Shown one piece after another: positions 52,919-61,550 of a stretch of DNA of 64,000 bases; the first letter of the stretch is position 1; the number at the start of each line of letters is the position of its first letter. This DNA comes from Acidocella facilis ATCC 35904. Its GTDB lineage: Bacteria; Pseudomonadota; Alphaproteobacteria; Acetobacterales; Acetobacteraceae. The position numbers and the translations under genes are program-made. The notes below the pieces were generated by a model. That model saw only the letters and a program-made list of their open reading frames with translations, had not been told where the DNA came from and searched no databases. The stretch spans positions 124,001-188,000 of the forward strand of contig NZ_JHYG01000003.1 in NCBI RefSeq assembly GCF_000687875.1, given 5' to 3'.

Positions 52919-53602
52919 TTGCGCCGGCTGATCCTGCCCGCCGCTCTGGGGCTCGCGGCCTTCTGCGCCTTCATCGCGCTGGGCGTCTGGCAGCTGCACC
53001 GGCTGAGCTGGAAAGAGGGCATCATCGCGCAGATCCGCGCCGCGCAGGTGGCCCCGCCGGTCCCGCTCGGGCCGCATCCCGGCCCGTTCGAGAAGGTTGC
53101 CGCCAGCGGGGATTGGCTGCCGGGCAAGGCGGCACTTTACGGGCAGATCGTGCATGACGGGCCGCGCGGGCCGATCTCCGGCGGCGAGCTGATCATGGCG
53201 CTGCGCCGGCCGGATGGGCAAATTCTGCTGGTGGATCTCGGCTGGGTGCCGCAGAGCGTCCCCACCCCTCTGGCCGATCCGCCCGTCCCCCCGTCCGGCT
53301 ATATCCACGCCCCGATCAGCCCCGGCTGGTTCGCCCCGCCGGACAACCCCAAGGCCCAGCATTATTACACGCTGGACCCGGCGCGCATCGGCGCCGGCAT
53401 GGGGCTGCACAATGTCGCCCCCTATATGCTCATCGCGCTCGGACCGCTGCCGCCGCCGGGCAGTACGGCGCCGCAGCCGGCGCAGAATTTGCCCACCCCG
53501 CCGAACAACCATTATGGATATGCGCTCACCTGGTTCGGCTTCGCCGGGGTCCTGGTGTTCGAATTCATCTTTCTCGCACGTAAAAGGCTGCTGTCGACAT
53601 GA
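52919..53602 (+). CDS. SURF1 family oxidase assembly protein
   Basis: 227 residues from the TTG at 52919. N-terminal helix LILPAALGLAAFCAFIALGVWQLHRLSWKEGIIAQI (GxWQLxRxxWK), a periplasmic domain with VLLDLGWVPQ-type core (LLVDLGWVPQS) and the C-terminal NNHYGYALTWFGFAGVLVFEFIFLARK. SURF1 helps insert heme a into subunit I. The M32 gene start overlaps its stop by four bases. Confidence 0.92.
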   Translation: MRRLILPAALGLAAFCAFIALGVWQLHRLSWKEGIIAQIRAAQVAPPVPLGPHPGPFEKVAASGDWLPGKAALYGQIVHDGPRGPISGGELIMALRRPDGQILLVDLGWVPQSVPTPLADPPVPPSGYIHAPISPGWFAPPDNPKAQHYYTLDPARIGAGMGLHNVAPYMLIALGPLPPPGSTAPQPAQNLPTPPNNHYGYALTWFGFAGVLVFEFIFLARKRLLST

Positions 53603-55065
53603 GCGCTTACGAAGCCCTGAAATCCGCCTTCAACCGCATCGCCTGCCTGGACGAAGCCAGCGCCATGCTCGGCTGGGACGCCGCCGCGATGATGCCCGAG
53701 GGCGGCGCGGCGGCGCGCGGGGAGCAGCTCGCGGTGCTGGCCGGGCTCAGCCATGAGTTTCTCTGCGCGCCTGAGGTCGGCGAGAATCTCGCCGCCGCCC
53801 AGGCCGAAGGCTGGGACGGCAAAAACCTGGCTCTGATGCGCGAGGCGCATCTGCGCGCCACCGCCTTGCCGGGCGCGCTGGTCCAGGCGCAGGTGCGCGC
53901 CGGCCGGGCCTGCGAAACCATCTGGCGCAATGCGCGCAAAGCCAGCGATTTCGAAGCCGTCCGCCCGGCTTTGGAAGAGGTGGTGAAGCTCACCCGCGAG
54001 GGCGCGGAGATCCTCGGCCAGGCGCTGGGGCTCTCGCCGTATGACGCGCTGATGAGCCAGTATCAGCGCGGCATCGATGCGGCGCAGGCCGAGGCGATTT
54101 TCACCCGTTACGAGGCCTTTCTGCGCGAGGCGCTGCCCAAGGCCGAGGCCTTGCAGGCCACCCGCCCGCAGCAGGAATTGCCCCCTGGCCCCTACCCGGA
54201 AGCGGTGCAGGCAGCGCTGGCCCGCAAGCTCGCGCAGGCGGCGGGGCTGAATTTCAACGCCGCCCGGCTGGATATCTCCGCCCACCCGTTCTGCGGCGGC
54301 ACGCAAACAGATATCCGCATCACCACCCGCTATGACGAAGCCGATTTCGCCGCCGCCCTGATGGGCGTGCTGCACGAAACCGGCCATGCGCTCTATGAGC
54401 AGAACCTCCCCGCCGCCTGGGCGCGCCAGCCGGTGGGGGCCGCGGCCGGGATGGCGGTGCATGAAAGCCAGTCCCTCATCATCGAGATGCAGGCGGTGCG
54501 CTCGGATGCGTATCTGGGCTATCTCGCCCCGCTGGCCAGCGGGGCGTTCGGCAAGGAGATCACCCTGGCCGGGCTGCAACACCGCCTGCGCCGGGTGCAG
54601 CGCAGCTTCATCCGAGTCGAGGCGGATGAGATGACCTACCCGGCGCATGTGCTGCTGCGCTTTCGGCTGGAACAGCGCCTGCTCTCCGGTGCGCTGCAGG
54701 TGAAAGACCTGCCCGGCGCCTGGAATGAGGGGCTGAAAAACCTGCTCGGCATCACCCCGCCGGACGATGCGCGGGGCTGCCTGCAGGACATCCATTGGTT
54801 CGATGGCGCCATCGGCTATTTCCCCTCCTACACGCTGGGGGCGATGGCGGCGGCGCAGCTGATGGCGGCGGCGCGCGAGGCGCTGCCGGATCTGGACGGC
54901 GCGCTGGCGCAGGGCGATCTCTCGCCGCTGACCGGCTGGCTGGCGCGGCATGTGCACGCGCGCGGCGCCTCCGCCGGCTTCAATGAAATCCTGCAAGGCG
55001 CCACCGGCGAAGCTTTGAACCCGGCCTATTTCGAGGCGCATCTCACCGCCCGCTACCTCACCTGA
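53599..55065 (+). CDS. Carboxypeptidase, M32 (Taq) family
   Basis: 488 residues, close to the family norm of about 500. Zinc site HETGH in VLHETGHALYEQNLPA with the third ligand in MAVHESQSLIIE. The HPFCGGTQTDIRITTRYDEADF and DIHWFDGAIGYFPSYTLGAMAAAQL blocks are diagnostic. It is a cytosolic metallocarboxypeptidase. Overlaps at both ends show it is in the oxidase-LtrA-MnmE transcription unit, although the function seems unrelated. Confidence 0.95.
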   Translation: MSAYEALKSAFNRIACLDEASAMLGWDAAAMMPEGGAAARGEQLAVLAGLSHEFLCAPEVGENLAAAQAEGWDGKNLALMREAHLRATALPGALVQAQVRAGRACETIWRNARKASDFEAVRPALEEVVKLTREGAEILGQALGLSPYDALMSQYQRGIDAAQAEAIFTRYEAFLREALPKAEALQATRPQQELPPGPYPEAVQAALARKLAQAAGLNFNAARLDISAHPFCGGTQTDIRITTRYDEADFAAALMGVLHETGHALYEQNLPAAWARQPVGAAAGMAVHESQSLIIEMQAVRSDAYLGYLAPLASGAFGKEITLAGLQHRLRRVQRSFIRVEADEMTYPAHVLLRFRLEQRLLSGALQVKDLPGAWNEGLKNLLGITPPDDARGCLQDIHWFDGAIGYFPSYTLGAMAAAQLMAAAREALPDLDGALAQGDLSPLTGWLARHVHARGASAGFNEILQGATGEALNPAYFEAHLTARYLT

Positions 55066-56225
55066 TGCTTGCCGCCGCCTCCAGCCTGCTGCGCCGGCGC
55101 GGTGCCCCCGCGCCGGTGACGCAGATCGAGCTTTTCTTCGATCTGATCTTCGTCTTCGCCGTTACCCAGATTTCGGAATTTCTGCGCACCCACCTGAATG
55201 GTTTGGGCGCGTTCCAGGGGTTGATGCTGTTCGCGGCGATGTGGTGGTGCTGGGTCTATACCAGCTGGGTGACCAACTGGATCGACCCGGAGCGCCGCCC
55301 GGTGAAGCTGCTGTTGCTGGGGTTGATGGGCTGCGCCTTGCTGCTGGCCGCGTCGCTGCCGGAGGCCTTCGCCGAACGCGGCCTTGCCTTCGCCATCGGG
55401 TTGGGCGGGCTCAATCTCGGCCGCTCTATGTTCATGCTCTGGGCGCTGCGGCGGCATGATTCGGGAAATTACCGGAATTTCCAGCGTATTTCCATTTGGC
55501 TCGGCATCGGCGCCGGGCTCTGGCTGCTGGGCGGCCTGGCCGAAGGCAGTGCCCGCATGGCGCTGTGGATCGCCGCGCTGCTGATCGATCTTTCAGGCCC
55601 CGCCAATGGATTTTACGTCCCTGGCCTCGGCCGCTCGACGACACAGGACTGGCAGGTCGATGCCCGCCACATGGCCGAGCGCTGTGCCGGCTTCGTGCTG
55701 ATCGCGCTGGGGGAATCCATCACCGTCATCGGTGCGAATTTTTCCGAATTGCACTGGGGCGCGCCAACCTACCTGGCCGCATTGCTGGCGCTGCTGGCCG
55801 CCTTTGCGCTCTGGTGGATCTATTTCAACGATGCCGCCGAGCGCACCGCCCACGCCTTCGCCCATGCCCAGGATGTCGGCAGGATTGCCCGCGCCGCCTA
55901 CACCTACGCGCACGGGCTGCTGGTGGCGGCGATCATCGTCGTCGCGGCCGGCGATGCGTTTCTGCTGGAGGCGCCGTTACATGCGCCGACAATGGGGCAG
56001 GGGCTGATGCTGCTTGGCGGCCCTGCCGCCTTCCTGCTCGGCAATGGCATTTTCCGCCGCATGCTGCATCCGCGCTTCCCGCCCTCGCATCTCTACGGGT
56101 TGGGCGGCATGGCGGTGCTGGCGCTGGTTTCGCCTTTTGCCTCGCTCTGGCTGCTCGGCGCGCTGGTGCTGGCCGTGCTGCTCGCCGTCATTCTCATCTC
56201 CAACAAGCTGGTGCGCACGCCATGA
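55065..56225 (+). CDS. Low temperature requirement protein A (LtrA) family membrane protein
   Basis: 386 residues, about ten helices. VTQIELFFDLIFVFAVTQISEFL is the LtrA signature; WWCWVYTSWVTNWIDPER, RHMAERCAGFVLIALGESITVIGANF and WWIYFNDAAERTAHAFAHAQD are further family blocks. Function in the cell is unclear (named from cold growth in Listeria). ATGA overlap with mnmE. Confidence 0.92.
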   Translation: MLAAASSLLRRRGAPAPVTQIELFFDLIFVFAVTQISEFLRTHLNGLGAFQGLMLFAAMWWCWVYTSWVTNWIDPERRPVKLLLLGLMGCALLLAASLPEAFAERGLAFAIGLGGLNLGRSMFMLWALRRHDSGNYRNFQRISIWLGIGAGLWLLGGLAEGSARMALWIAALLIDLSGPANGFYVPGLGRSTTQDWQVDARHMAERCAGFVLIALGESITVIGANFSELHWGAPTYLAALLALLAAFALWWIYFNDAAERTAHAFAHAQDVGRIARAAYTYAHGLLVAAIIVVAAGDAFLLEAPLHAPTMGQGLMLLGGPAAFLLGNGIFRRMLHPRFPPSHLYGLGGMAVLALVSPFASLWLLGALVLAVLLAVILISNKLVRTP

Positions 56226-57487
56226 GCACGATCTTCGCGCCGATCACCGGGCGCGGCGGCGCCATCTCCACGCTGCGCCTCTCCGGTCCGGACACGTTCA
56301 AAATCACCCAGGCACTGGCAGGCACTTTACCGCCACCACGGCAGGCGGCGCTGCGCAAATTGCGCCAGGGCGGCGCGCTGCTGGACGAAGCGCTGCTGGT
56401 CACCTTCCCCGGCCCGCGCAGCTTCACCGGCGAGGATGTCGCGGAACTCTCTTTGCATGGCGGCCGCGCCGTGCTGGCGGCGGTGAGTGCCGCGTTGGTT
56501 GCACTCGGCGCCCGCCCGGCCGAGCCCGGCGAATTCTCCCGCCGCGCCTTCGAGCATGGCCGCATGGATTTGTTGCAGGCGGAAGCGATGGCCGATCTCA
56601 TCGCCGCTGAAACCGAGGCGCAGCGCCGCCAGGCGCTGGAGGCCGGGCTGCACGACCAGGCCGCCGATTGGCGCGAGCGGCTGCGCCAGATCATCGCCCG
56701 CCAGGAAGCCCTGATCGACTTCCCGGATGAAGATTTGCCGCCCGAGGTGGAAGCCAATCTCCTTGCCGGCATCAGCGATCTTCGCAATGAGATGCAGGCC
56801 GGCCTGCACGCCGCCCCGGCCGCAACGCGGCTGCGTGAGGGGCTGGAATTCGTCATTCTCGGCGCGCCGAATGCCGGCAAATCCACGCTGCTGAACGCGC
56901 TGGCCGGCGAAGATGTCGCCATCGTTTCGGACATTCCCGGCACCACCCGCGATGCGCTGGGGGTGCGGGTGGATCTCGGCGGCGTGCCGGTGCACCTGAC
57001 CGACACCGCCGGGGTGCGCGAAACGCAGGACGCGATCGAGGCCGAAGGCGTGCGCCGTGCCAAAGCCAAGGCGGGCGCTGCGGATTTTGTCATCCTCGTA
57101 GCGCCGCCCGGGGCGGAGTTTGCCGAGGCCCCGCCCGGTGCCGCGGTGCTGCGCCTGCGCACCAAGGCGGACCTTGCTGAAAACCCAGACGAATTCTGCA
57201 TCTCCGCCAAAACCGGGGCGGGCATGGCGGCGTTGCGCGCCCGCCTCGCCGAGGAAGCCGCCGCGCTGACCGACCGCCAGGGCGCAATCGCCCTGGCCCG
57301 GCCCCGGCAGATCGCCTGTGTGCGCGATGTGGTGCAGGCGCTGGATATGGCGCTGGCGCTGGCGGAACCGGAATTGCGTGGGGAGGAGCTGCGCACGGCG
57401 GCCTCGGCGCTGGCGCGGCTGGCGGGCGGGATCGGGGTTGAGGAGATACTCGACGCGGTGTTCTCGGGGTTTTGTATCGGGAAGTAG
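56222..57487 (+). CDS. mnmE: tRNA modification GTPase MnmE
   Basis: 421 residues. N-terminal tetrahydrofolate-binding domain (TIFAPITGRGGAISTLRLSGP, FPGPRSFTGEDVAELSLHGG, EPGEFSRRAFEHGRMDLLQAEAMADLI). G domain with GAPNAGKSTLLNALAGEDVAIVSDIPGTTRD, DTAGVRET and TKAD (usual NKxD). C-terminal FCIGK carries the conserved cysteine. With MnmG it modifies the wobble uridine of tRNAs. It is slightly shorter than E. coli MnmE (454). A repeat element follows the stop. Confidence 0.96.
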   Translation: MSTIFAPITGRGGAISTLRLSGPDTFKITQALAGTLPPPRQAALRKLRQGGALLDEALLVTFPGPRSFTGEDVAELSLHGGRAVLAAVSAALVALGARPAEPGEFSRRAFEHGRMDLLQAEAMADLIAAETEAQRRQALEAGLHDQAADWRERLRQIIARQEALIDFPDEDLPPEVEANLLAGISDLRNEMQAGLHAAPAATRLREGLEFVILGAPNAGKSTLLNALAGEDVAIVSDIPGTTRDALGVRVDLGGVPVHLTDTAGVRETQDAIEAEGVRRAKAKAGAADFVILVAPPGAEFAEAPPGAAVLRLRTKADLAENPDEFCISAKTGAGMAALRARLAEEAAALTDRQGAIALARPRQIACVRDVVQALDMALALAEPELRGEELRTAASALARLAGGIGVEEILDAVFSGFCIGK

Positions 57488-57518
57488 CCGGGCAGCGATC
57501 GAATAAAGTCCCCACAGA

Positions 57519-57658
57519 CGTTGGGGGGGACAACGCCGTTGCCACCCCCCCAAACGTTTTTCGCCGCTTTTTTGAAAAAAAGCGGCCCCTCCGGCGGCTT
57601 TCCACCGCTGCTGCGCAGCGGCAAAACCTTGGCCGCCTACGCCCCCAAAAACTTTTGC
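57519..57658 (-). repeat. Stop-proximal palindromic element, copy F
   Basis: On the minus strand, four bases after the stop of the glycosidase-like gene: CAAAAGTTTTTGGGGGC (57658-57642). A CCGCTGC/GCAGCGG hairpin near 57606-57622 and the hairpin GCCGC-T7-C-A6-GCGGC (57563-57586) follow. A short stem TTGGGGGG / CCCCCCAA lies near 57521-57552. The 57563 hairpin matches those of copies A and B. It separates mnmE from the convergent gene. Confidence 0.83.
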
Positions 57659-57661
57659 TAA

Positions 57662-58819
57662 TTAAAGCGGGTTTTTCCCCAGCGCCGCCAACCCGGCCCA
57701 GCTCGTCGCACTCAGCGAGGGCCGGCGGTAATAGTTGAAATCCGCCTCCGGCACGCCCTTCTGCAGGGAGGGCCCAATTTTCAGCCCCGTCCCCAGAACC
57801 GGCGCCACCGTCGCGTACACATAGCCCTGCGGCGACAAATTCTCCGCCACCGTCTGCAAAAATGCCGAAGCCCGCGCATCCCCCAGCCGCTTCAGCGCCA
57901 GCGCCGCGAACGCCGTGCCCTCCAGCCAGATCCCGTCCGAGGCGCTGGAAAACCCGATGCCATCGCCATGCTGCAACGCGTCCACCGCCGCCTGCGCGCT
58001 CGCTCCGTCGCCAATCCCGGCCAGATACGGCCAGATCCCGGCATCCGCCGCCAGCATCGCCCCCGGCTTGCCATCCGGCGCCAGCCCGGTCTTGAACAGA
58101 TGCGCCTTCGCATCATAGGCCGCCTTCACAAATGCCCTGGCATGGGCAGCATCTTCCGCCCGGCCCAGCCGCGAGAAGGCCACCGCCAGATCGAGATTCT
58201 GCTCCGTGCTCTCCCAGGTGAGTTTCTGCTGCGCCTGATCGAACCCGTAAAACCCGCCATAATAGCCAAGCGGGGCGCGCAGCCTCTCATCCAGGAAATT
58301 CCCGGCCTTGTTCGCGGGCTGCACCATGCCCAGCGCCTGCCAGAGCAGCATCGCCCAGGCCACCGGCCCGGTATCGGTGCCGACCTGATACGGGTCCTCG
58401 TCCCACTGATTGGTCTTTTTGTTCCAGAAACCGGGCAGCTTCGCCGGGCTGGTCATCACCCCGGCGGCATAGCCGTTGCGCAATCGGCCATCGTGAAATG
58501 TCCGGTCATGCGCCTGCGCCATCGCCAAAGCCTGGCCGATGCGCAGCGCCTCATCCTGATGCCCCGCCGCGATCAGCAGCAGCCCGGCCAGCGCATTGTC
58601 GTAAACATAGGCGGCATTGGCCTGGGTCAGGTCGAAATCATCCGCCTTCGGCCCGGTCTCCACCAGATAGGAATTCAGCAGCACCGGGCCATCACCCAGT
58701 GCCGCCATCTGCCCGCGCACCGCCTGCACCAGCCGGCTGGCCAGATCCGGCGCTGCCCGCGCCAAGGCGGGCAGCGCCAAAGCCCCCGCGCAAACCGCGC
58801 GGCGTGTCAGCTTAGTCAA
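57662..58819 (-). CDS. Secreted (alpha/alpha)6-barrel glycosidase-like protein
   Basis: 385 residues from the TTG at 58819, which overlaps the DLH stop and gives LTKLTRRAVCAGALALPALARAAPD, a twin-arginine-like signal sequence. The mature part has repeated helical hairpins with conserved aromatic and acidic residues (SYLVETGPKADDFDLTQANAAYVYDNALAGLLLIAAGHQDEALRIGQAL, DEDPYQVGTDTGPVAWAMLLWQAL, LTWESTEQNLDLAVAFSRLGRAEDA, DGIWLEGTAFAALAL). This resembles six-hairpin glycosidases. Substrate unknown. No clear ribosome binding site; translation is probably coupled to the DLH gene. Confidence 0.72.
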   Translation of the reverse strand: MTKLTRRAVCAGALALPALARAAPDLASRLVQAVRGQMAALGDGPVLLNSYLVETGPKADDFDLTQANAAYVYDNALAGLLLIAAGHQDEALRIGQALAMAQAHDRTFHDGRLRNGYAAGVMTSPAKLPGFWNKKTNQWDEDPYQVGTDTGPVAWAMLLWQALGMVQPANKAGNFLDERLRAPLGYYGGFYGFDQAQQKLTWESTEQNLDLAVAFSRLGRAEDAAHARAFVKAAYDAKAHLFKTGLAPDGKPGAMLAADAGIWPYLAGIGDGASAQAAVDALQHGDGIGFSSASDGIWLEGTAFAALALKRLGDARASAFLQTVAENLSPQGYVYATVAPVLGTGLKIGPSLQKGVPEADFNYYRRPSLSATSWAGLAALGKNPL

Positions 58820-59522
58820 GGATTTCGGCGAGCAGCTCGGTGGTGTGACCATTGGCGATGGTCGCCGCGCGGGCATCGTAATGCACCCCGCCAACGCGCG
58901 CGAAGGCGTGCTGCACCTCGGGGAACACGAAAGCGTCCACCCACTCATTGCCCTCCAGCCCCTCGATCAGCTTCTCCCGCCCCTCGGCCGGGAAGAACTC
59001 ATCCTCATCGGCGATATGCAGCATCAGCGGCGCCTGGATGCGGTCGAATTCCGGCAGCAGGCTGTCCAGCCCGACACCGTAATAGGACACATTCACGTCC
59101 GAATCGGAGCGCGTCGCCATCATCACCGCCAGGCGCCCGCCGAGGCAGAAACCGATGGTGCCGGCATTGCCATTGCAGCCCGGCAGCTCACGCGCCTCGG
59201 CCAGGGTGGTCTTCAGATCCTCGATGCCCTTGTCCTGGTCGAAGCGGTTCATCAGGTCGAACGCCTTCTGCCATTCCGCGTCGCTCTTGTCGGAGATATT
59301 CACCCCCGGCTCCAGCCGCCAGAACAGATCCGGGGCGATGGTGATGAAGCCCTGCTCGGCAAGCGATGCAGCCGTCTCGCGCAGGCTGTCATTGACCCCG
59401 AAAATCTCCTGGATCACCACCACCGCGCCGGCTTCCTTGCCGGCCTTGAGCCCCTTGGGCTCCCAGACGAAGGCCGAAAATTCGCCGCTCTGATCCGCCG
59501 CCTTCAGTTTGATCTCGCGCAT
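58812..59522 (-). CDS. Dienelactone hydrolase family protein
   Basis: 236 residues from the ATG at 59522 (GGAG six bases upstream). Alpha/beta hydrolase with EIFGVNDSLRETAASLAEQGFITIAPDLFWR, nucleophile Cys126 in GFCLGGRLAVMMA, Asp in IADEDEFFP and His in VQHAFARVGG. The Cys-Asp-His triad is that of dienelactone hydrolases. The natural substrate is uncertain. It is upstream of and overlaps the glycosidase-like gene. Confidence 0.92.
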   Translation of the reverse strand: MREIKLKAADQSGEFSAFVWEPKGLKAGKEAGAVVVIQEIFGVNDSLRETAASLAEQGFITIAPDLFWRLEPGVNISDKSDAEWQKAFDLMNRFDQDKGIEDLKTTLAEARELPGCNGNAGTIGFCLGGRLAVMMATRSDSDVNVSYYGVGLDSLLPEFDRIQAPLMLHIADEDEFFPAEGREKLIEGLEGNEWVDAFVFPEVQHAFARVGGVHYDARAATIANGHTTELLAEILD

Positions 59523-59627
59523 TCTGCTCTCCGTTTTTTTGATGTCGTCCGGCCGGAATGGCCGGTCGGGGGGGAGTGTAGAAGAAGCGCGGGGAAGGCG
59601 CAAAAGCGCTTTGATGAACAAAAATTG

Positions 59628-59650
59628 CAATTGATAATCATTGTTAATTG
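59628..59650. promoter_or_regulatory. Fur-box-like dyad upstream of an orphan gene
   Basis: A 23-base imperfect palindrome with 9 of 11 pairs complementary: CAATTGATAAT, central C, ATTGTTAATTG. Its core TTGATAATCATTGTTAA resembles the Fur consensus GATAATGATAATC. It lies 30 bases before the ATG at 59680, where a promoter is expected. Confidence 0.45.
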
Positions 59651-59679
59651 TGCGAGGGTCAGGCATAGGAGGTGCAGCC

Positions 59680-60177
59680 ATGACCCTGTTGCAAGCTGAG
59701 CCGGGTTTGAGCCGGGCGGAACGTGTGGCCTTGTGCGCATTGCGCCGGGCGGTGGGGGGGCAGGCGGGGGCGGCCAGTCTGGTCTGCCCGTTCGGGCTGG
59801 GGCGCGATCAGGCGCAGATCCATCGCGCCTTGCTGGCGGTCTGGCAGGGGCGGCAGGCGGAGTGCGCGCGGGCCTTGCCGCTGCGCCCGCCCGGCGGGTT
59901 TGCTGTCACCAAGCTGGAACGCCGGCTGCTGCGCGCGGTGGCGGCGGCGCAGAACGAAGCCTTCTGGCTGCTGGATAATTATCTCTATCGCATCGCGCTG
60001 GAGCCCGCCCAGCGCGCCCGGCTGGTGGCGGCATTGGAAGCGCTGGCGGCGGCGCTGGCGGTGCATGGCTATTGGCTGGAGGCGCCGCGTGAAACCCCGC
60101 CGCTCGCCGCCTCCGCCATGCGGGTGGCCAGCCAGCGCGGGCTGGATCTCGCCACCGCCCAGGTCGCCTGGCCGTAA
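59680..60177 (+). CDS. Hypothetical protein, possibly iron-regulated
   Basis: 165 residues from the ATG at 59680, which has a strong AGGAGGTG site. The protein is helical and rich in Ala, Arg and Leu: LSRAERVALCALRRAVGGQAGAASLVCPFGLGRDQAQIHRALLAVW, LERRLLRAVAAAQNEAFWLLDNYLYRIALEPAQRARLVAALEALAAALAVHGYWL. No signal peptide, no membrane segment and no motif that I recognise. The Fur-like dyad upstream suggests control by iron. It is convergent with the Hint-domain gene. Confidence 0.72.
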   Translation: MTLLQAEPGLSRAERVALCALRRAVGGQAGAASLVCPFGLGRDQAQIHRALLAVWQGRQAECARALPLRPPGGFAVTKLERRLLRAVAAAQNEAFWLLDNYLYRIALEPAQRARLVAALEALAAALAVHGYWLEAPRETPPLAASAMRVASQRGLDLATAQVAWP

Positions 60178-60186
60178 AGCCCGCCT

Positions 60187-61296
60187 TCAGGCGGCTTGGG
60201 CCTGGCCCAGCGCCTGGCGCAACGCTGCTGGCAGCTGCCGGGCGGATTTCACCCGCGGCAGATTCATTTCCTGAATCGGCGACATCGCCGCCTGCGGGCC
60301 GCGCGCCGCCCAGTTATTAAAGGCCAGCCGGTCGATATGATCGACGAAGCTTTCCGAAGCCGCACCTTCGGCCAGCACCAGCGTATGTTCGGCCAGCTCC
60401 AGATGGTAATAGGTGAAGCGCTCCGGCATCTGCGCCTCACGCTGGATGCTGCCGCCATTCACCATCGCCCCGGCCTGCACCAGCACCCCGCCAAGCAGAA
60501 ACGCATGGTCGGGCGAGCAGCGCAGATCCCGCCGTGGCAGCCCATTCCCCAGCGCGCCGGCGCGGATGCGCACCGGGCCGACACGGATCGGGTCGGCGAA
60601 GGCGCGGACAATCTGCTGCTCGCCCAGCCAGCGCAGCGGCATCAGCCGGCCATCGGCGCAGCGGATCAGATCGCCCGGGCGCAGGCTCTCCACCGGCTTT
60701 TCCCCGTCATGTGTCTCAATCAGCGTTCCGGCCATGAAGCAGACGGCCTGGCCCGTGGCGAGATCCCATTGATAGGGCGAGCTGGCGCCGGTCGTGTCAT
60801 GATGCGCCGTGCCGGACGCGCCCCGGCCGAGGCTGTTGGAGTGGCTGCTGCTGGGGGTGACGAAATACCAGAGCCCGGCCCCGCCTGGCAGCGTGTTCGC
60901 GATAAAGCCGCTGACGCCGTCGATCGTGGCGGTGCCGTAATAGTAGCTCGGGAGGCTGAAATCGCCGATGTTCAGCTTGAAGCCTTCGCCGGTGATCGCG
61001 GTGTTGACGTCACCCAGCAGGTTGGCGAGGGCGCCGGTGGCGGTTGAGGTGACACTCACCGCGATATGCAGGGGGGAGAGAATGCTGGCGGTGGCGCTGC
61101 CGCCGCTCCCCGGGGTGAGCGCGATCGCATAGGCGGTCATGCCGGTTTCCGTGACTCCGCCCTTGCCGGAGCCGTCGCCATCCCCGTCCCCAAAGCCGGG
61201 CCATGTCCAGCTCCCCGGCGCGCAACCGAACCAATTGCTTGGCCAGGATGAATCGTCAAAATTTTGATAAATTGAGCCCGTTTGTAGGTTCGCCAT
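60187..61296 (-). CDS. Hedgehog/intein (Hint) domain protein
   Basis: 369 residues. The N-terminal half is Gly-, Ser- and Thr-rich and adhesin-like, with an acidic DGDGDGSG stretch and repeated beta-type segments. A Hint_2 domain begins at Cys186 in VCFMAGTLIETHDGEKPVESLRPGDLIRCADGRLMPLRWLG, with RCSPDHAFLLGGVLVQAGAMVNGGSI and YYHLELAEHTLVLAEGAASESFVD further on. This layout is common in Acetobacteraceae surface or secreted proteins; the Hint domain may self-cleave after Gln/Val. No signal peptide, so export may be by type I secretion. Confidence 0.88.
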   Translation of the reverse strand: MANLQTGSIYQNFDDSSWPSNWFGCAPGSWTWPGFGDGDGDGSGKGGVTETGMTAYAIALTPGSGGSATASILSPLHIAVSVTSTATGALANLLGDVNTAITGEGFKLNIGDFSLPSYYYGTATIDGVSGFIANTLPGGAGLWYFVTPSSSHSNSLGRGASGTAHHDTTGASSPYQWDLATGQAVCFMAGTLIETHDGEKPVESLRPGDLIRCADGRLMPLRWLGEQQIVRAFADPIRVGPVRIRAGALGNGLPRRDLRCSPDHAFLLGGVLVQAGAMVNGGSIQREAQMPERFTYYHLELAEHTLVLAEGAASESFVDHIDRLAFNNWAARGPQAAMSPIQEMNLPRVKSARQLPAALRQALGQAQAA

Positions 61297-61407
61297 AAAA
61301 ACCTCTCTTGTTCTCAAAATTAGGTAAATTTTGAGTCAAAGTAAAATTTGAGAGACATATTTAGGGCAAATTTTGAGCAGGCGATGTTAAAAAAATAATA
61401 GATGTGT

Positions 61408-61453
61408 CACAAAATAAATCGCCTGACTCCGCGTTGGCGGTGTCAGGCGATTT
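61408..61453 (-). terminator. Terminator of the ornithine decarboxylase gene
   Basis: On the minus strand a perfect 12-bp stem AAATCGCCTGAC / GTCAGGCGATTT followed by ATTTT, about 100 bases after the stop. A second hairpin GGCTGAGCC / GGCTCAGCC lies at 61518-61540. The rest of the gap 61297-61550 is AT-rich and holds no gene. Confidence 0.7.
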
Positions 61454-61550
61454 GGTCGGCGCGTTAAATTTACTTACGCAACCTGCTGCTGCGGCGGTGC
61501 CGGGGCGCGGGGCGCCAGGCTGAGCCTTTCCGGCTCAGCCGCCACAACCC

